A DNA stretch of 64,000 nt from Pseudomonas putida (lineage in GTDB: Bacteria; Pseudomonadota; Gammaproteobacteria; Pseudomonadales; Pseudomonadaceae). The stretch lies in NCBI RefSeq assembly GCF_028682635.1, contig NZ_JANHLK010000002.1:62001-126000 (forward strand), given 5' to 3'. Made by a program: the position numbers and the translations under genes. The notes below the pieces were generated by a model. That model had not been told where the DNA came from and searched no databases. It saw only the letters and a program-made list of their open reading frames with translations. This document shows positions 54,362-63,923 of this stretch, in pieces. Positions within the stretch are counted from its first letter, which is position 1. Each line of letters opens with the position of its first letter.

Positions 54362-55654
54362 ATGAATGCGATTTCTCGCCTCGCTACTGTCATTTCCCTC
54401 GTCTCCCTGTCTGCGCTTCCGCTCAGTGTGCTTGCCGCCGAATCCAAAGGTTCCGTGGAAGTCGTTCACTGGTGGACCTCGGGTGGTGAAAAGGCAGCGG
54501 TCGATGTGCTCAAGGCTCAAGTCGAAAAAGACGGCTTCACCTGGAAGGACGGCGCAGTCGCCGGTGGTGGCGGTGCGACGGCCATGACCGTGCTGAAAAG
54601 CCGTGCCGTAGCGGGTAACCCGCCAGGCGTTGCCCAGATCAAGGGCCCGGACATTCAGGAGTGGGCGTCGACCGGTCTGCTCGACACCGACGTCCTCAAG
54701 GACGTTGCCAAAGAAGAGAAGTGGGACAGCCTGCTCGACAAGAAAGTCTCCGATACCGTGAAGTACGAAGGTGATTACGTGGCCGTGCCGGTGAACATCC
54801 ACCGGGTGAACTGGCTGTGGATCAACCCGGAAGTCTTCAAGAAAGCCGGTATCACCAAGAACCCGACCACCCTCGAAGAATTCTACGCTGCAGGCGACAA
54901 GCTCAAGGCTGCCGGCTTCATTGCGCTCGCCCACGGCGGCCAGCCTTGGCAGGACAGCACCGTATTCGAAGCCGTTGTGCTTTCGGTCATGGGTGTCGAT
55001 GGTTACAAGAAAGCCCTGGTTGATCTCGACAATGGCGCGCTGACCGGTCCGGAAATGGTCAAGGCGCTGACCGAACTGAAGAAAGTAGCGACCTACATGG
55101 ACGCCGACGGCAAAGGTCAGGACTGGAACCTGGAAGCGGCCAAGGTCATCAACGGCAAGGCCGGCATGCAGATCATGGGTGACTGGGCCAAGTCCGAGTG
55201 GACCGCCGCCAAGAAGGTCGCCGGCAAGGACTACGAGTGCGTAGCGTTCCCGGGTACCGACAAGGCCTTCACCTACAACATCGACTCGCTGGCAGTGTTC
55301 AAGCAAAAAGACAAAGGCACTGCAGCCGGTCAGCAGGACATCGCCAAAGTCGTATTGGGTGAGAACTTCCAGAAAGTCTTCAGCATCAACAAGGGCTCGA
55401 TCCCGGTGCGCAACGACATGCTGGCGGACATGGGCAAGTACGGTTTCGATGCGTGCGCCCAGACCGCGGCCAAGGACTTCCTGACTGACGCCAAGTCCGG
55501 CGGCCTGCAACCGAGCATGGCGCACAACATGGCGACCACGCTGGCGGTACAGGGTGCGTTCTTCGACGTAGTGACCAACTACATCAACGACCCGAAAGCC
55601 GATCCGGCTGATGCGGCCAAAAAACTCGGCGCGGCGGTTCAGTCGGCCAAGTAA
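54362..55654 (+). CDS. gtsA: Glucose/mannose ABC transporter, periplasmic binding protein
   Basis: 430 aa. Signal peptide about 1-23 (SVLAAES). It belongs to solute-binding family 1 (carbohydrate type): [24 protein letters not shown], then [38 protein letters not shown]. It binds glucose after it has passed OprB. First gene of gtsABCD; block B and the leader stand upstream. Confidence 0.95.
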   Translation: MNAISRLATVISLVSLSALPLSVLAAESKGSVEVVHWWTSGGEKAAVDVLKAQVEKDGFTWKDGAVAGGGGATAMTVLKSRAVAGNPPGVAQIKGPDIQEWASTGLLDTDVLKDVAKEEKWDSLLDKKVSDTVKYEGDYVAVPVNIHRVNWLWINPEVFKKAGITKNPTTLEEFYAAGDKLKAAGFIALAHGGQPWQDSTVFEAVVLSVMGVDGYKKALVDLDNGALTGPEMVKALTELKKVATYMDADGKGQDWNLEAAKVINGKAGMQIMGDWAKSEWTAAKKVAGKDYECVAFPGTDKAFTYNIDSLAVFKQKDKGTAAGQQDIAKVVLGENFQKVFSINKGSIPVRNDMLADMGKYGFDACAQTAAKDFLTDAKSGGLQPSMAHNMATTLAVQGAFFDVVTNYINDPKADPADAAKKLGAAVQSAK

Positions 55655-55675
55655 CCCTTAGCACCGCAGGCCCCT

Positions 55676-55770
55676 CCTGTGGGAGCGGGCTTGCTCGCGA
55701 AGGCGTCGCATCAGTTGATACATGTTTCGCCTGACACACCGCTTTCGCGAGCAAGCCCGCTCCCACAAGG
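55676..55770. repeat. REPIN inside the gts operon, between gtsA and gtsB
   Basis: Two inverted standard arms beginning CTGTGGGAGCGGGCTTGCTC, spaced by about 40 bp, between the binding protein and the permease genes. Such an element can stabilise the gtsA message or lower downstream expression. Confidence 0.92.
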
Positions 55771-55804
55771 GAATGCCCTTGTAATCTTTATTGTGGATTT
55801 CCCC

Positions 55805-56713
55805 ATGAGTTCTGTTGCTGTGTTCAGCAAGGCCTCGCCGTTCGATGCATTGCAACGCTGGCTGCCAAAACTGGTGCTGGCGCCGAGCATGTTCATCGTG
55901 CTGGTGGGCTTCTATGGCTACATCCTGTGGACGTTCGTTCTGTCGTTCACCACATCGACCTTCCTGCCCAACTACAAGTGGGCGGGCCTGGCGCAATATG
56001 CGCGGCTGTTCGACAACGACCGCTGGTGGGTGGCGAGCAAGAACCTGGCACTGTTCGGTGGCATGTTCATCGGCATCACCCTGGTGATCGGCGTGCTGCT
56101 GGCGGTTTTCCTCGACCAGCGCATCCGTCGAGAAGGCTTCATCCGCACCATTTACCTGTACCCGATGGCGCTCTCGATGATCGTCACCGGTACTGCATGG
56201 AAATGGCTGCTCAACCCGGGCATGGGCCTGGACAAATTGTTGCGTGACTGGGGCTGGGAAGGCTTCCGCCTGGACTGGCTGATCGACCCGGATCGCGTGG
56301 TCTATTGCCTGGTGATTGCCGCTGTCTGGCAAGCCTCGGGCTTCATCATGGCGATGTTCCTCGCCGGCCTGCGCGGCGTTGATCAATCGATCATCCGTGC
56401 CGCGCAGATCGATGGGGCGAGCATGCCGCGCATCTACTGGAAAGTGGTGCTGCCAAGCCTGCGCCCGGTGTTCTTCAGCGCGGTGATGATCCTGGCGCAC
56501 ATCGCGATCAAGAGTTTCGACCTGGTGGCGGCGATGACCGCCGGTGGCCCGGGCTACTCCTCGGACCTGCCAGCGATGTTCATGTACTCCTTCACCTTCA
56601 GTCGCGGCCAGATGGGCATGGGTTCGGCCAGTGCGATTCTGATGCTCGGTGCGATTCTCGCAATCATCGTGCCTTACCTGTACTCCGAGCTGAGGACCAA
56701 GCGTCATGACTAG
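55805..56713 (+). CDS. gtsB: Glucose ABC transporter permease GtsB
   Basis: 302 aa from ATG 55805. MalF-like permease with six hydrophobic helices. The EAA loop is GLRGVDQSIIRAAQIDGASMPRIYWKVVLPSLRPV. Its last 8 bp overlap gtsC. The reading frame is open further upstream through the REPIN, but that part is not coding. Confidence 0.95.
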   Translation: MSSVAVFSKASPFDALQRWLPKLVLAPSMFIVLVGFYGYILWTFVLSFTTSTFLPNYKWAGLAQYARLFDNDRWWVASKNLALFGGMFIGITLVIGVLLAVFLDQRIRREGFIRTIYLYPMALSMIVTGTAWKWLLNPGMGLDKLLRDWGWEGFRLDWLIDPDRVVYCLVIAAVWQASGFIMAMFLAGLRGVDQSIIRAAQIDGASMPRIYWKVVLPSLRPVFFSAVMILAHIAIKSFDLVAAMTAGGPGYSSDLPAMFMYSFTFSRGQMGMGSASAILMLGAILAIIVPYLYSELRTKRHD

Positions 56714-57551
56714 TCTCGCTGCCAAACCTGCCATCAGCTTGAGTCGCATCGCGATCTACGCCGTGCTGATCCTCGCCGTGATGCTCTACCTGATTCCGCT
56801 GGTGGTCATGCTGTTGACCAGTTTCAAGACCCCGGAAGACATCAGCACCGGCAACCTGCTGAGCTGGCCGACCGTGGTCAGCGGCATCGGCTGGGTCAAG
56901 GCCTGGGCCACGGTTGACGGTTATTTCTGGAACTCGATCAAGATCACCGTTCCGGCGGTGCTGATCTCCACGGCCATCGGTGCCCTGAACGGCTACGTGC
57001 TGTCGATGTGGCGTTTCCGTGGTTCGCAGCTGTTTTTCGGCCTGTTGCTGTTCGGTTGCTTCCTGCCGTTCCAGACCGTCCTGCTGCCGGCCTCGTTCAC
57101 CCTCGGCAAGATGGGCCTGGCGAGCACCACCACGGGCCTGGTGTTCGTGCACGTGGTCTATGGCCTGGCGTTCACCACGCTGTTCTTCCGTAACTACTAC
57201 ATCAGCATTCCCGATGCGCTGGTGAAAGCGGCGCGCCTCGACGGCGCGGGTTTCTTCACCATCTTCCGCCGGATCATCCTGCCGATGTCGACGCCGATCA
57301 TCATGGTCTGCCTGATCTGGCAGTTCACTCAGATCTGGAACGACTTCCTGTTCGGGGTGGTGTTCTCCAGCGGGGATTCACAACCGATCACGGTGGCGCT
57401 GAACAACTTGGTCAACACCAGTACCGGGGCCAAGGAATACAACGTTGATATGGCAGCGGCGATGATCGCCGGGCTGCCGACCCTGCTGGTCTATGTGGTC
57501 GCAGGCAAGTATTTCGTGCGCGGGCTGACGGCCGGCGCAGTCAAGGGGTAA
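56706..57551 (+). CDS. gtsC: Glucose ABC transporter permease GtsC
   Basis: 281 aa MalG-like permease. The EAA loop is ISIPDALVKAARLDGAGFFTIFRRIILPMSTPI. It pairs with GtsB in the membrane. ATG 56706 overlaps gtsB by 8 bp; it ends 2 bp before gtsD. Confidence 0.95.
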   Translation: MTSLAAKPAISLSRIAIYAVLILAVMLYLIPLVVMLLTSFKTPEDISTGNLLSWPTVVSGIGWVKAWATVDGYFWNSIKITVPAVLISTAIGALNGYVLSMWRFRGSQLFFGLLLFGCFLPFQTVLLPASFTLGKMGLASTTTGLVFVHVVYGLAFTTLFFRNYYISIPDALVKAARLDGAGFFTIFRRIILPMSTPIIMVCLIWQFTQIWNDFLFGVVFSSGDSQPITVALNNLVNTSTGAKEYNVDMAAAMIAGLPTLLVYVVAGKYFVRGLTAGAVKG

Positions 57552-57553
57552 TC

Positions 57554-58714
57554 ATGGCTACGCTCGAACTTCGCAATGTAAACAAGACCTATGGCGCCGG
57601 CCTTCCGGACACCCTGAAGAACATCGAACTGTCGATCAAGGACGGTGAGTTCCTGATCCTTGTCGGTCCGTCGGGCTGCGGCAAGTCGACCCTGATGAAT
57701 TGCATCGCCGGTCTCGAGACCATCACCGGCGGCGCAATCATGATCGGCGACCAGGACGTCAGCGGCATGAGCCCCAAGGATCGCGACATCGCCATGGTGT
57801 TCCAGTCCTACGCGCTGTACCCGACCATGAGCGTGCGCGAGAACATCGAGTTCGGCCTGAAAATCCGCAAGATGAGCCAGTCGGCCATCGATGAGGAAGT
57901 CACTCGCGTCGCCAAGCTGTTGCAGATCGAACACCTGCTCAATCGCAAGCCCGGCCAGCTCTCCGGTGGTCAGCAACAGCGCGTGGCGATGGGCCGTGCC
58001 CTGGCGCGGCGGCCGAAGATCTATCTGTTCGACGAACCGCTGTCCAACCTCGACGCCAAGCTGCGGGTCGAGATGCGCACCGAAATGAAACTGATGCACC
58101 AGCGCCTGAAAACCACCACGGTGTACGTGACCCACGACCAGATCGAGGCCATGACCCTGGGCGACAAGGTGGCGGTGATGAAAGACGGGATCATCCAGCA
58201 GTTCGGTACACCGAAAGACATCTACAACAACCCGGCCAACCTGTTCGTGGCGAGCTTCATCGGTTCGCCGCCGATGAACTTCATCCCCCTGCGCCTGCAG
58301 CGCAAGGACGGTCGCCTGCTGGCGCTGCTCGACAGCGGCCAGGCCCGTTGCGAGCTGCCGCTGGGCATGCAGGACGCCGGGCTCGAAGACCGCGAAGTGA
58401 TCCTTGGCATGCGCCCTGAGCAGATCGTGCTGGCCAGCGGCGAGCCCAATGGCTTGCCGAGCATTCGCGCCGAAGTCCAGGTCACCGAACCGACGGGGCC
58501 GGACACCCTGGTGTTCGTCAACCTCAACGACACCAAGGTCTGCTGCCGCCTGGCGCCGGACGTGGCGCCGCAGGTTGGCGAGACCCTGACGTTGCAATTC
58601 GATCCGGCGAAAGTGCTGCTGTTCGATGCCAAGACAGGTGAGCGGCTGGGGGTGGCTGGCTTGCCGAAAACCGAAGCTCACGCCGCCAACGTGGCCCAAT
58701 TCAAAGGCCGCTGA
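57554..58714 (+). CDS. gtsD: Glucose ABC transporter ATP-binding protein GtsD
   Basis: 386 aa MalK-type ATPase. Walker A is GPSGCGKST; the signature is LSGGQQQRVAMGRALARRPKIYLFDEPLSNLDAKLR (with Walker B); the H-loop is VTHDQIEAM. The C-terminal domain (about 240-386) is a MalK-like regulatory TOBE region. Last gene of gtsABCD; it powers sugar uptake through GtsBC. Confidence 0.96.
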   Translation: MATLELRNVNKTYGAGLPDTLKNIELSIKDGEFLILVGPSGCGKSTLMNCIAGLETITGGAIMIGDQDVSGMSPKDRDIAMVFQSYALYPTMSVRENIEFGLKIRKMSQSAIDEEVTRVAKLLQIEHLLNRKPGQLSGGQQQRVAMGRALARRPKIYLFDEPLSNLDAKLRVEMRTEMKLMHQRLKTTTVYVTHDQIEAMTLGDKVAVMKDGIIQQFGTPKDIYNNPANLFVASFIGSPPMNFIPLRLQRKDGRLLALLDSGQARCELPLGMQDAGLEDREVILGMRPEQIVLASGEPNGLPSIRAEVQVTEPTGPDTLVFVNLNDTKVCCRLAPDVAPQVGETLTLQFDPAKVLLFDAKTGERLGVAGLPKTEAHAANVAQFKGR

Positions 58715-58725
58715 AGATCAAAAAA

Positions 58726-58846
58726 TGTGGGAGCGGGGTCGTGTGGGAGCTGGCCCTGCCGGCGATGCGGACGACTCGGTTTAACCTCGAACCGAGTTGA
58801 CGCTATCGCCGGCAGGCCAGCTCCCACAAAAGCCCGCTCCCACAGG
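58726..58846. repeat. REPIN nested inside another REP pair
   Basis: Outer left arm TGTGGGAGCGGGG is interrupted by a full REPIN of another family (GTGTGGGAGCTGGCCCTGCC to CCAGCTCCCACAAA, 58741-58830) with inner hairpin ACTCGGTT/AACCGAGT. The outer right arm AAGCCCGCTCCCACAGG resumes at 58829. It looks like insertion of one REPIN into another. Confidence 0.85.
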
Positions 58847-58901
58847 GGATGTAACCGCGTTAGATAAAAACAGTTAATAACAATAAGACGAGGATGTAGG
58901 G

Positions 58902-60248
58902 ATGAAGAAGAACAACAACGCTCAGCTTATCTGCCAGTTATCGGCGATTGCGGCAATGATGCTGGCCGGTAGCGTGCACGCGGCTGATGCGTTCAGTGCC
59001 GATTCCGAATGGATGACGGGCGACTGGGGTGGTGAGCGGACCAGGCTGATCGAGCAGGGCATCGACATCAAGATGGACTACGTCGGTGAAGTGGGCGGCA
59101 ACCTCGACGGCGGTTTCAACGATGACAAGACCGCACGCTACAGTGACCAGTTCGGCCTGGGGGCGGCGCTGGACCTGGAGAAACTGTTCGGCTGGGACAA
59201 CACCCAGGCCAAGATCCAGCTCACCAACCGTAACGGTGAGAACATCTCCAACGATCGCATCGGCGACCCGCGTGCCGGCACCTTGAGTTCCTCCCAGGAA
59301 GTCTACGGCCGTGGGCACATGGTCCGGCTGACCCAACTGTGGATCAAGCATCAGTTCTTCGACAACAAACTCGACATCAAGGCCGGTTACTTCGGTGAAG
59401 GTGAAGACTTCAACACCTTCCCCTGCGAATTCCAGAACCTGGCGTTCTGCGGCTCCCAGGTGGGCAACTGGGCCACCAACATCTGGTACAACTGGCCGGT
59501 CAGCCAGGCGGCGATCCGCGTGAAGTACAACTTCTCGCCTGAGTGGTATGCGCAGATCGGCGCGTACAACCAGAACCCGTCGCAACTGGAGCACGGCAAC
59601 GGCTTCAAGCTCAGCGGCAGCGGTACCGAAGGCACCGTCCTGCCGGTGGAACTGGTGTGGTTGCCCAACCCAGGCAAGTTGCCGGGCGAATACCGTGTTG
59701 GTTACTACAAAAGCACCGCCAGCGCCGATGACGTGCTTGAAGACGACAACGGCAACAACGCGGCCACCAGCGGCAACGCCTATCGCAGCCACAGCAGCAA
59801 GCACGGCTACTGGTTCGTGGCGCAACAGCAACTCACCAGCCATAACGGTGACGCGACCCGCGGTCTGAACATCGCCGCCAACGCGACGTTCCACGACAAG
59901 GACACCAACATCGTCGACAACTACCAGTCGCTGATGTTCGTCTACAAAGGGCCGTTCGATGCGCGTCCGAAGGATGACATGGGGATCGGTTTCGCCCGCA
60001 TCCATGTCAACGATGACGTGAAGAAAAACGCCGAGCTGGTCAACGCCTCCAATGGTGTCAGCGATTACAACGATCCGCTGTTCTCGCCGCTGCGCGACAC
60101 CGAATACAACTACGAGCTCAACTACGGCTTCCACGTGACCAACTGGCTGACCGTGCGTCCCAACCTGCAATACATCACTCACCCGGGCGGTGTGGATGAA
60201 GTCGATGACGCTTTGGTCGCCGGCCTGAAAATTCAGTCGGTGTTCTAA
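58902..60248 (+). CDS. oprB: Carbohydrate-selective porin OprB
   Basis: 448 aa. Signal peptide about 1-28 (SVHAADA). Mature part begins AFSADSEWMTGDWGGERTRLIEQGIDIKMDYVGEVGGNLDGG, the OprB-family start, and ends in the outer-membrane aromatic rule (KIQSVF). It admits glucose into the periplasm for GtsA. ATG 58902 after AGGATG. Its own terminator follows. Confidence 0.95.
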   Translation: MKKNNNAQLICQLSAIAAMMLAGSVHAADAFSADSEWMTGDWGGERTRLIEQGIDIKMDYVGEVGGNLDGGFNDDKTARYSDQFGLGAALDLEKLFGWDNTQAKIQLTNRNGENISNDRIGDPRAGTLSSSQEVYGRGHMVRLTQLWIKHQFFDNKLDIKAGYFGEGEDFNTFPCEFQNLAFCGSQVGNWATNIWYNWPVSQAAIRVKYNFSPEWYAQIGAYNQNPSQLEHGNGFKLSGSGTEGTVLPVELVWLPNPGKLPGEYRVGYYKSTASADDVLEDDNGNNAATSGNAYRSHSSKHGYWFVAQQQLTSHNGDATRGLNIAANATFHDKDTNIVDNYQSLMFVYKGPFDARPKDDMGIGFARIHVNDDVKKNAELVNASNGVSDYNDPLFSPLRDTEYNYELNYGFHVTNWLTVRPNLQYITHPGGVDEVDDALVAGLKIQSVF

Positions 60249-60285
60249 CGCGACTGCGATAAGCTCCTCTCCATGTGCGCATTTT

Positions 60286-60315
60286 GCGGACGGCCAAGGC
60301 TGTCCGCTTTTTTTT
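60286..60315 (+). terminator. Intrinsic terminator after oprB
   Basis: Stem GCGGACGGCC / GGCTGTCCGC (one G-T pair) with a 2-base centre, followed by eight T. The mutarotase gene follows at 60362. Confidence 0.9.
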
Positions 60316-60361
60316 GCCGGCGGCGCACCCCGGTAACAGACGATTTTCAGGACCGTGGCAC

Positions 60362-61216
60362 ATGCTTGAGCATCCGCTACAACGCTTCTTCAAATCCTTG
60401 CGCGAACGGCCGGTGTTTGCCTGGGAGCGCTATCAGAAGCGCGACGTGCTGGTGATCGATCATCCGCTGTGTCAGGCGGTGTTCAGTCGCCAGGGTGCGC
60501 AGTTGCTGCACTTCCAGCCCAAGGGCCAGAAACCCTGGCTGTGGTGCGCGGCGAAGTGGCCGCAGGTCGGGGCCATTCGCGGTGGTGTGCCGGTGTGCTG
60601 GCCATGGTACGGCCGTCATCCGAGTGAAAACGCCTGGCCGTCCCACGGTTGGGCGCGTTTACTCGACTGGAAACTGATCGACAGCAGCAACGATGACGAT
60701 GGCGTGCGCCTGCACTGGCAGCTGGAGCTGTGCGACTGGCAGGTAGACCTGCATGCGCACCTGGGGGAACGCATGGATTTGCGCCTGAGTACCGAGCATC
60801 AGGACGACATGCCGTGCCAGTTGAGCCAGGCTTTGCACGCTTACTGGCGTATTGGTGATGTCGGTGAGGTAGCGCTGTCTGGGCTCGATGGCGCGCAGGG
60901 TTACGACCAGTTGAATCGGCAGATTTGCCAGCAGGAAGGCGAGTTGCGCGTCGAAGGCGGCTGCCAGCGGGTGTTCCAGCATGACGGTGAATTGCAGCTC
61001 AACGATCACGCCTGGGAGCGGGCGTTGTGCATCGATACGGGCGCCAGCGCCGACACGGTTGTGTGGCATCCGGGTTCGCGGCCGTTGCTGGGGGTGAGTT
61101 GGAGCGAGATATCCGAATTCGTTTGTGTAGAGGCGGCGAGTGGCGGCACCGACAGCCTGTGCCTGAAGCCTGGGGAGCAAGCGCATTTGAGTTTGCAGGC
61201 GCGGGTGGGGGTTTAG
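60362..61216 (+). CDS. D-hexose-6-phosphate mutarotase (aldose epimerase family)
   Basis: 284 aa from ATG 60362. Galactose-mutarotase-fold protein of the YeaD type: GAQLLHFQPKGQKPWLWCAAKW, AIRGGVPVCWPWYGRHP, SQALHAYWRIGDVGEVALSGLDG (active-site histidine) and VVWHPGSRPLLGVSWSEISEFVCVEAA. It speeds anomer exchange of glucose 6-phosphate, between Glk and Zwf. It is a standard part of the pseudomonad glucose cluster. Confidence 0.92.
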   Translation: MLEHPLQRFFKSLRERPVFAWERYQKRDVLVIDHPLCQAVFSRQGAQLLHFQPKGQKPWLWCAAKWPQVGAIRGGVPVCWPWYGRHPSENAWPSHGWARLLDWKLIDSSNDDDGVRLHWQLELCDWQVDLHAHLGERMDLRLSTEHQDDMPCQLSQALHAYWRIGDVGEVALSGLDGAQGYDQLNRQICQQEGELRVEGGCQRVFQHDGELQLNDHAWERALCIDTGASADTVVWHPGSRPLLGVSWSEISEFVCVEAASGGTDSLCLKPGEQAHLSLQARVGV

Positions 61217-61237
61217 CTCTGGATATTGCGGTGTCTC

Positions 61238-61344
61238 GGCTGGCCCTATCGCTGGCAAGCCAGCTCCTACAGTGTCCGCGTCGAGCACAAAAACTGCGAC
61301 CGCCGCTTAACCTGTAGGAGCTGGCTTGCCAGCGATGAGGCCGG
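61238..61344. repeat. Two REP copies in outward orientation, CTGGCTTGCCAGCGAT type
   Basis: TATCGCTGGCAAGCCAGCTC and, after about 50 bp, GTAGGAGCTGGCTTGCCAGC in opposite orientation. It separates convergent mutarotase and hexR genes. Confidence 0.88.
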
Positions 61345-61366
61345 ACCGGTCAGCCGGGATTTCGGA

Positions 61367-62236
61367 TCAGTTGAACTCGTCGCCCACCGGATACCGGCTG
61401 GCATTCAAGCTCTCCTTGATCTTGCGCAAATGCGGCTGGAAATCCACCCCGCGCCTCAAGGTCATGCCAGTGGCGAGCACATCGAGCACGGTCAGCTGGA
61501 TGATCCGCGAAGTCATCGGCATGTAGATGTCGGTGTCTTCCGGCAGCGGAATGTTCAGGCTCAAGGTGCTGGCCTTGGCCAAGGGCGAGTTCTCTGCAGT
61601 CAGGCCCAGCACCGAGGCGCCATTCTCCCGGGCAATGCGCGCCACTTCCACCAGTTCGCGGGTGCGGCCGGTGTAGGAAATGATCACGAACAACTCGCCG
61701 GTGTGCGCCACCGAGGCAATCATGCGCTGCATCAGCACATCGGCATGGGCGGTCACGGCCAGGTTGAAGCGGAAGAACTTGTGCTGGGCATCCAGCGCCA
61801 CCGGGGCCGAGGCGCCGAGGCCGAAGAAGTGGATCTGCCGGGCCTGGATCAACAGGTCGACGGCGCGACTGATCAGATTTGGGTCCAGCGCCTGCAAGGC
61901 ACTGTCCAGGGAGGCGATGGCGCTGCCGAAAATCTTCTTGGTATAGGCTTCAGGGTTGTCATCCGCCTCGACAGCACGGCTGACATAGGCCGCGCCACTG
62001 GCCAGGCTCTGGGCCAACTGAAGCTTGAGCTCGGGGTAACCGCTGACGCCGAACGAACGGCAGAAACGGTTGACCGTCGGTTCACTGACGGACGCCGCCT
62101 GGGCGAGGGCGGCGATGCTGAAGCGGGTGGCCTGCTGCGGGTTGAGCAGGATCACCTCGGCCACTTTGCGTTCGGCCTTGTTCAGCTCTTCAAGGCGACT
62201 CTGGATTTGCTCCAGTAAATTTCGCACGCGGTCCAT
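61367..62236 (-). CDS. hexR: RpiR-family repressor HexR
   Basis: 289 aa from ATG 62236 with AAAGGA upstream. The N-terminal RpiR helix-turn-helix (about 1-77: [40 protein letters not shown]) is followed by a SIS sugar-phosphate domain (about 125-255: [34 protein letters not shown]). It represses zwf-pgl-eda and gap/edd and is released by KDPG. Divergent from zwf, with an operator between. Confidence 0.95.
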   Translation of the reverse strand: MDRVRNLLEQIQSRLEELNKAERKVAEVILLNPQQATRFSIAALAQAASVSEPTVNRFCRSFGVSGYPELKLQLAQSLASGAAYVSRAVEADDNPEAYTKKIFGSAIASLDSALQALDPNLISRAVDLLIQARQIHFFGLGASAPVALDAQHKFFRFNLAVTAHADVLMQRMIASVAHTGELFVIISYTGRTRELVEVARIARENGASVLGLTAENSPLAKASTLSLNIPLPEDTDIYMPMTSRIIQLTVLDVLATGMTLRRGVDFQPHLRKIKESLNASRYPVGDEFN

Positions 62237-62371
62237 ATAAGTATCCTTTACACCTGCGCCGATAAGCGCGCGGCTAATGCAAAAAGGGCCTTTGGTGTGG
62301 CCCATAACGGTGGCCTATCCTACTGATGGCTCCGACCGACCACCACACGGAATCTGTATTTTGCGAAAATG

Positions 62372-62388
62372 TTGTGGTTATTACTACA
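62372..62388. promoter_or_regulatory. HexR operator before zwf
   Basis: TTGTGGTTATTACTACA is a pseudo-palindrome close to TGTAGTAATTACTACA. It lies between hexR and zwf, 66 bp before the zwf ATG. Confidence 0.75.
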
Positions 62389-62453
62389 TTTTCCCTTGAG
62401 TGATGCCTTGAAAAAAGGTATTTGTAGCTTAACTTGATAAAAGAACAAACATC

Positions 62454-63923
62454 ATGCCTTCGATTACGGTTGAACCGTGCACCTTCGCCTTGTTCGGCGC
62501 CCTGGGCGATCTGGCCCTGCGCAAGCTGTTTCCTGCCCTTTATCAACTCGATGGCGCAGGCCTCTTGCACGAGGACACGCGTGTCATCGCGCTGGCCCGG
62601 GAGCCTGGCAGCGAACAGGAGCACCTGGCGTTCATTACGTCCGAGCTGCGCCGCTACGTCGGTGCCAAGGAGCTGGACGAAGCCGTGCTTGAGCGCTTCC
62701 TCGCGCGCCTGAGCTACCTGCACGTCGACTTCCTCAAGTCCGAAGACTACGTGGCCCTGGCTGAAGTGGCCGGCAGCGCGCAACGGGTCATCGCCTATTT
62801 CGCCACACCGGCAGCCGTCTACGGGGCGATCTGCGAAAACCTGGCCAAGGTCGGCCTGGCGGAAAACACCCGCGTGGTACTGGAAAAACCCATCGGTTCG
62901 GACCTGGAGTCCTCGCGCAAGGTCAATGACGCCGTGGCGCAGTTCTTCCCGGAGAACCGCACCTATCGCATCGACCACTACCTGGGCAAAGAGACTGTCC
63001 AGAACCTGATCGCCCTGCGTTTCGCCAACAGCCTGTTCGAAACCCAGTGGAACCAGAACTACATCTCCCACGTGGAAATCACCGTGGCCGAGAAGGTCGG
63101 CATCGAGGGCCGCTGGGGCTACTTCGACAAGGCCGGCCAGCTGCGGGACATGATCCAGAACCACCTGCTGCAACTGCTCTGCCTGATCGCCATGGACCCG
63201 CCGGCCGACCTGTCCGCCGACAGCATCCGCGACGAGAAGGTCAAAGTGCTCAAGGCGCTGGCACCGATCAGCCCGGAAGGCCTGACCACCCAGGTGGTGC
63301 GTGGCCAGTACATCGCCGGCTACAGCGAAGGCAAACCGGTGCCCGGATACCTGGAAGAACCCAATTCCAACACCCAGAGCGACACCGAGACCTTCGTCGC
63401 CCTGCGTGCCGACATTCGCAACTGGCGCTGGGCCGGCGTGCCGTTTTACCTGCGTACCGGCAAACGCATGCCGCAGAAGCTGTCGCAGATCGTCATCCAC
63501 TTCAAGGAACCGTCGCACTACATCTTCGCTCCCGAGCAGCGCCTGCAGATCAGCAACAAGCTGATTATCCGCCTGCAACCGGACGAAGGCATTTCCTTGC
63601 GCGTGATGACCAAGGAACAAGGCCTGGACAAGGGCATGCAGCTGCGCAGCGGTCCGTTGCAGCTGAATTTTTCCGACACCTGGCGCAGCGCACGGATTCC
63701 CGATGCCTACGAGCGGTTGTTGCTGGAAGTGATGCGCGGCAATCAGAACCTGTTTGTCCGTAAAGATGAAATCGAAGCCGCGTGGAAGTGGTGTGACCAG
63801 TTGATCGCCGGGTGGAAAAAATCCGGTGATGCGCCCAAGCCGTACGCGGCCGGGTCCTGGGGGCCGATGAGCTCCATTGCTCTGATCACGCGGGATGGGA
63901 GGTCGTGGTATGGCGATATCTGA
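62454..63923 (+). CDS. zwf: Glucose-6-phosphate 1-dehydrogenase
   Basis: 489 aa. The coenzyme-binding motif [19 protein letters not shown] is at 12-30 and the catalytic stretch [22 protein letters not shown] near 170-191. It makes 6-phosphogluconolactone from glucose 6-phosphate. ATG 62454. It overlaps the start of pgl by 14 bp. First gene of the zwf-pgl-eda operon repressed by HexR. Confidence 0.97.
   Translation: MPSITVEPCTFALFGALGDLALRKLFPALYQLDGAGLLHEDTRVIALAREPGSEQEHLAFITSELRRYVGAKELDEAVLERFLARLSYLHVDFLKSEDYVALAEVAGSAQRVIAYFATPAAVYGAICENLAKVGLAENTRVVLEKPIGSDLESSRKVNDAVAQFFPENRTYRIDHYLGKETVQNLIALRFANSLFETQWNQNYISHVEITVAEKVGIEGRWGYFDKAGQLRDMIQNHLLQLLCLIAMDPPADLSADSIRDEKVKVLKALAPISPEGLTTQVVRGQYIAGYSEGKPVPGYLEEPNSNTQSDTETFVALRADIRNWRWAGVPFYLRTGKRMPQKLSQIVIHFKEPSHYIFAPEQRLQISNKLIIRLQPDEGISLRVMTKEQGLDKGMQLRSGPLQLNFSDTWRSARIPDAYERLLLEVMRGNQNLFVRKDEIEAAWKWCDQLIAGWKKSGDAPKPYAAGSWGPMSSIALITRDGRSWYGDI

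Noticed and set aside
55679..55804. N-terminal extension of gtsB
   Set aside because: It is encoded by the REPIN; the ATG at 55805 gives the usual start.
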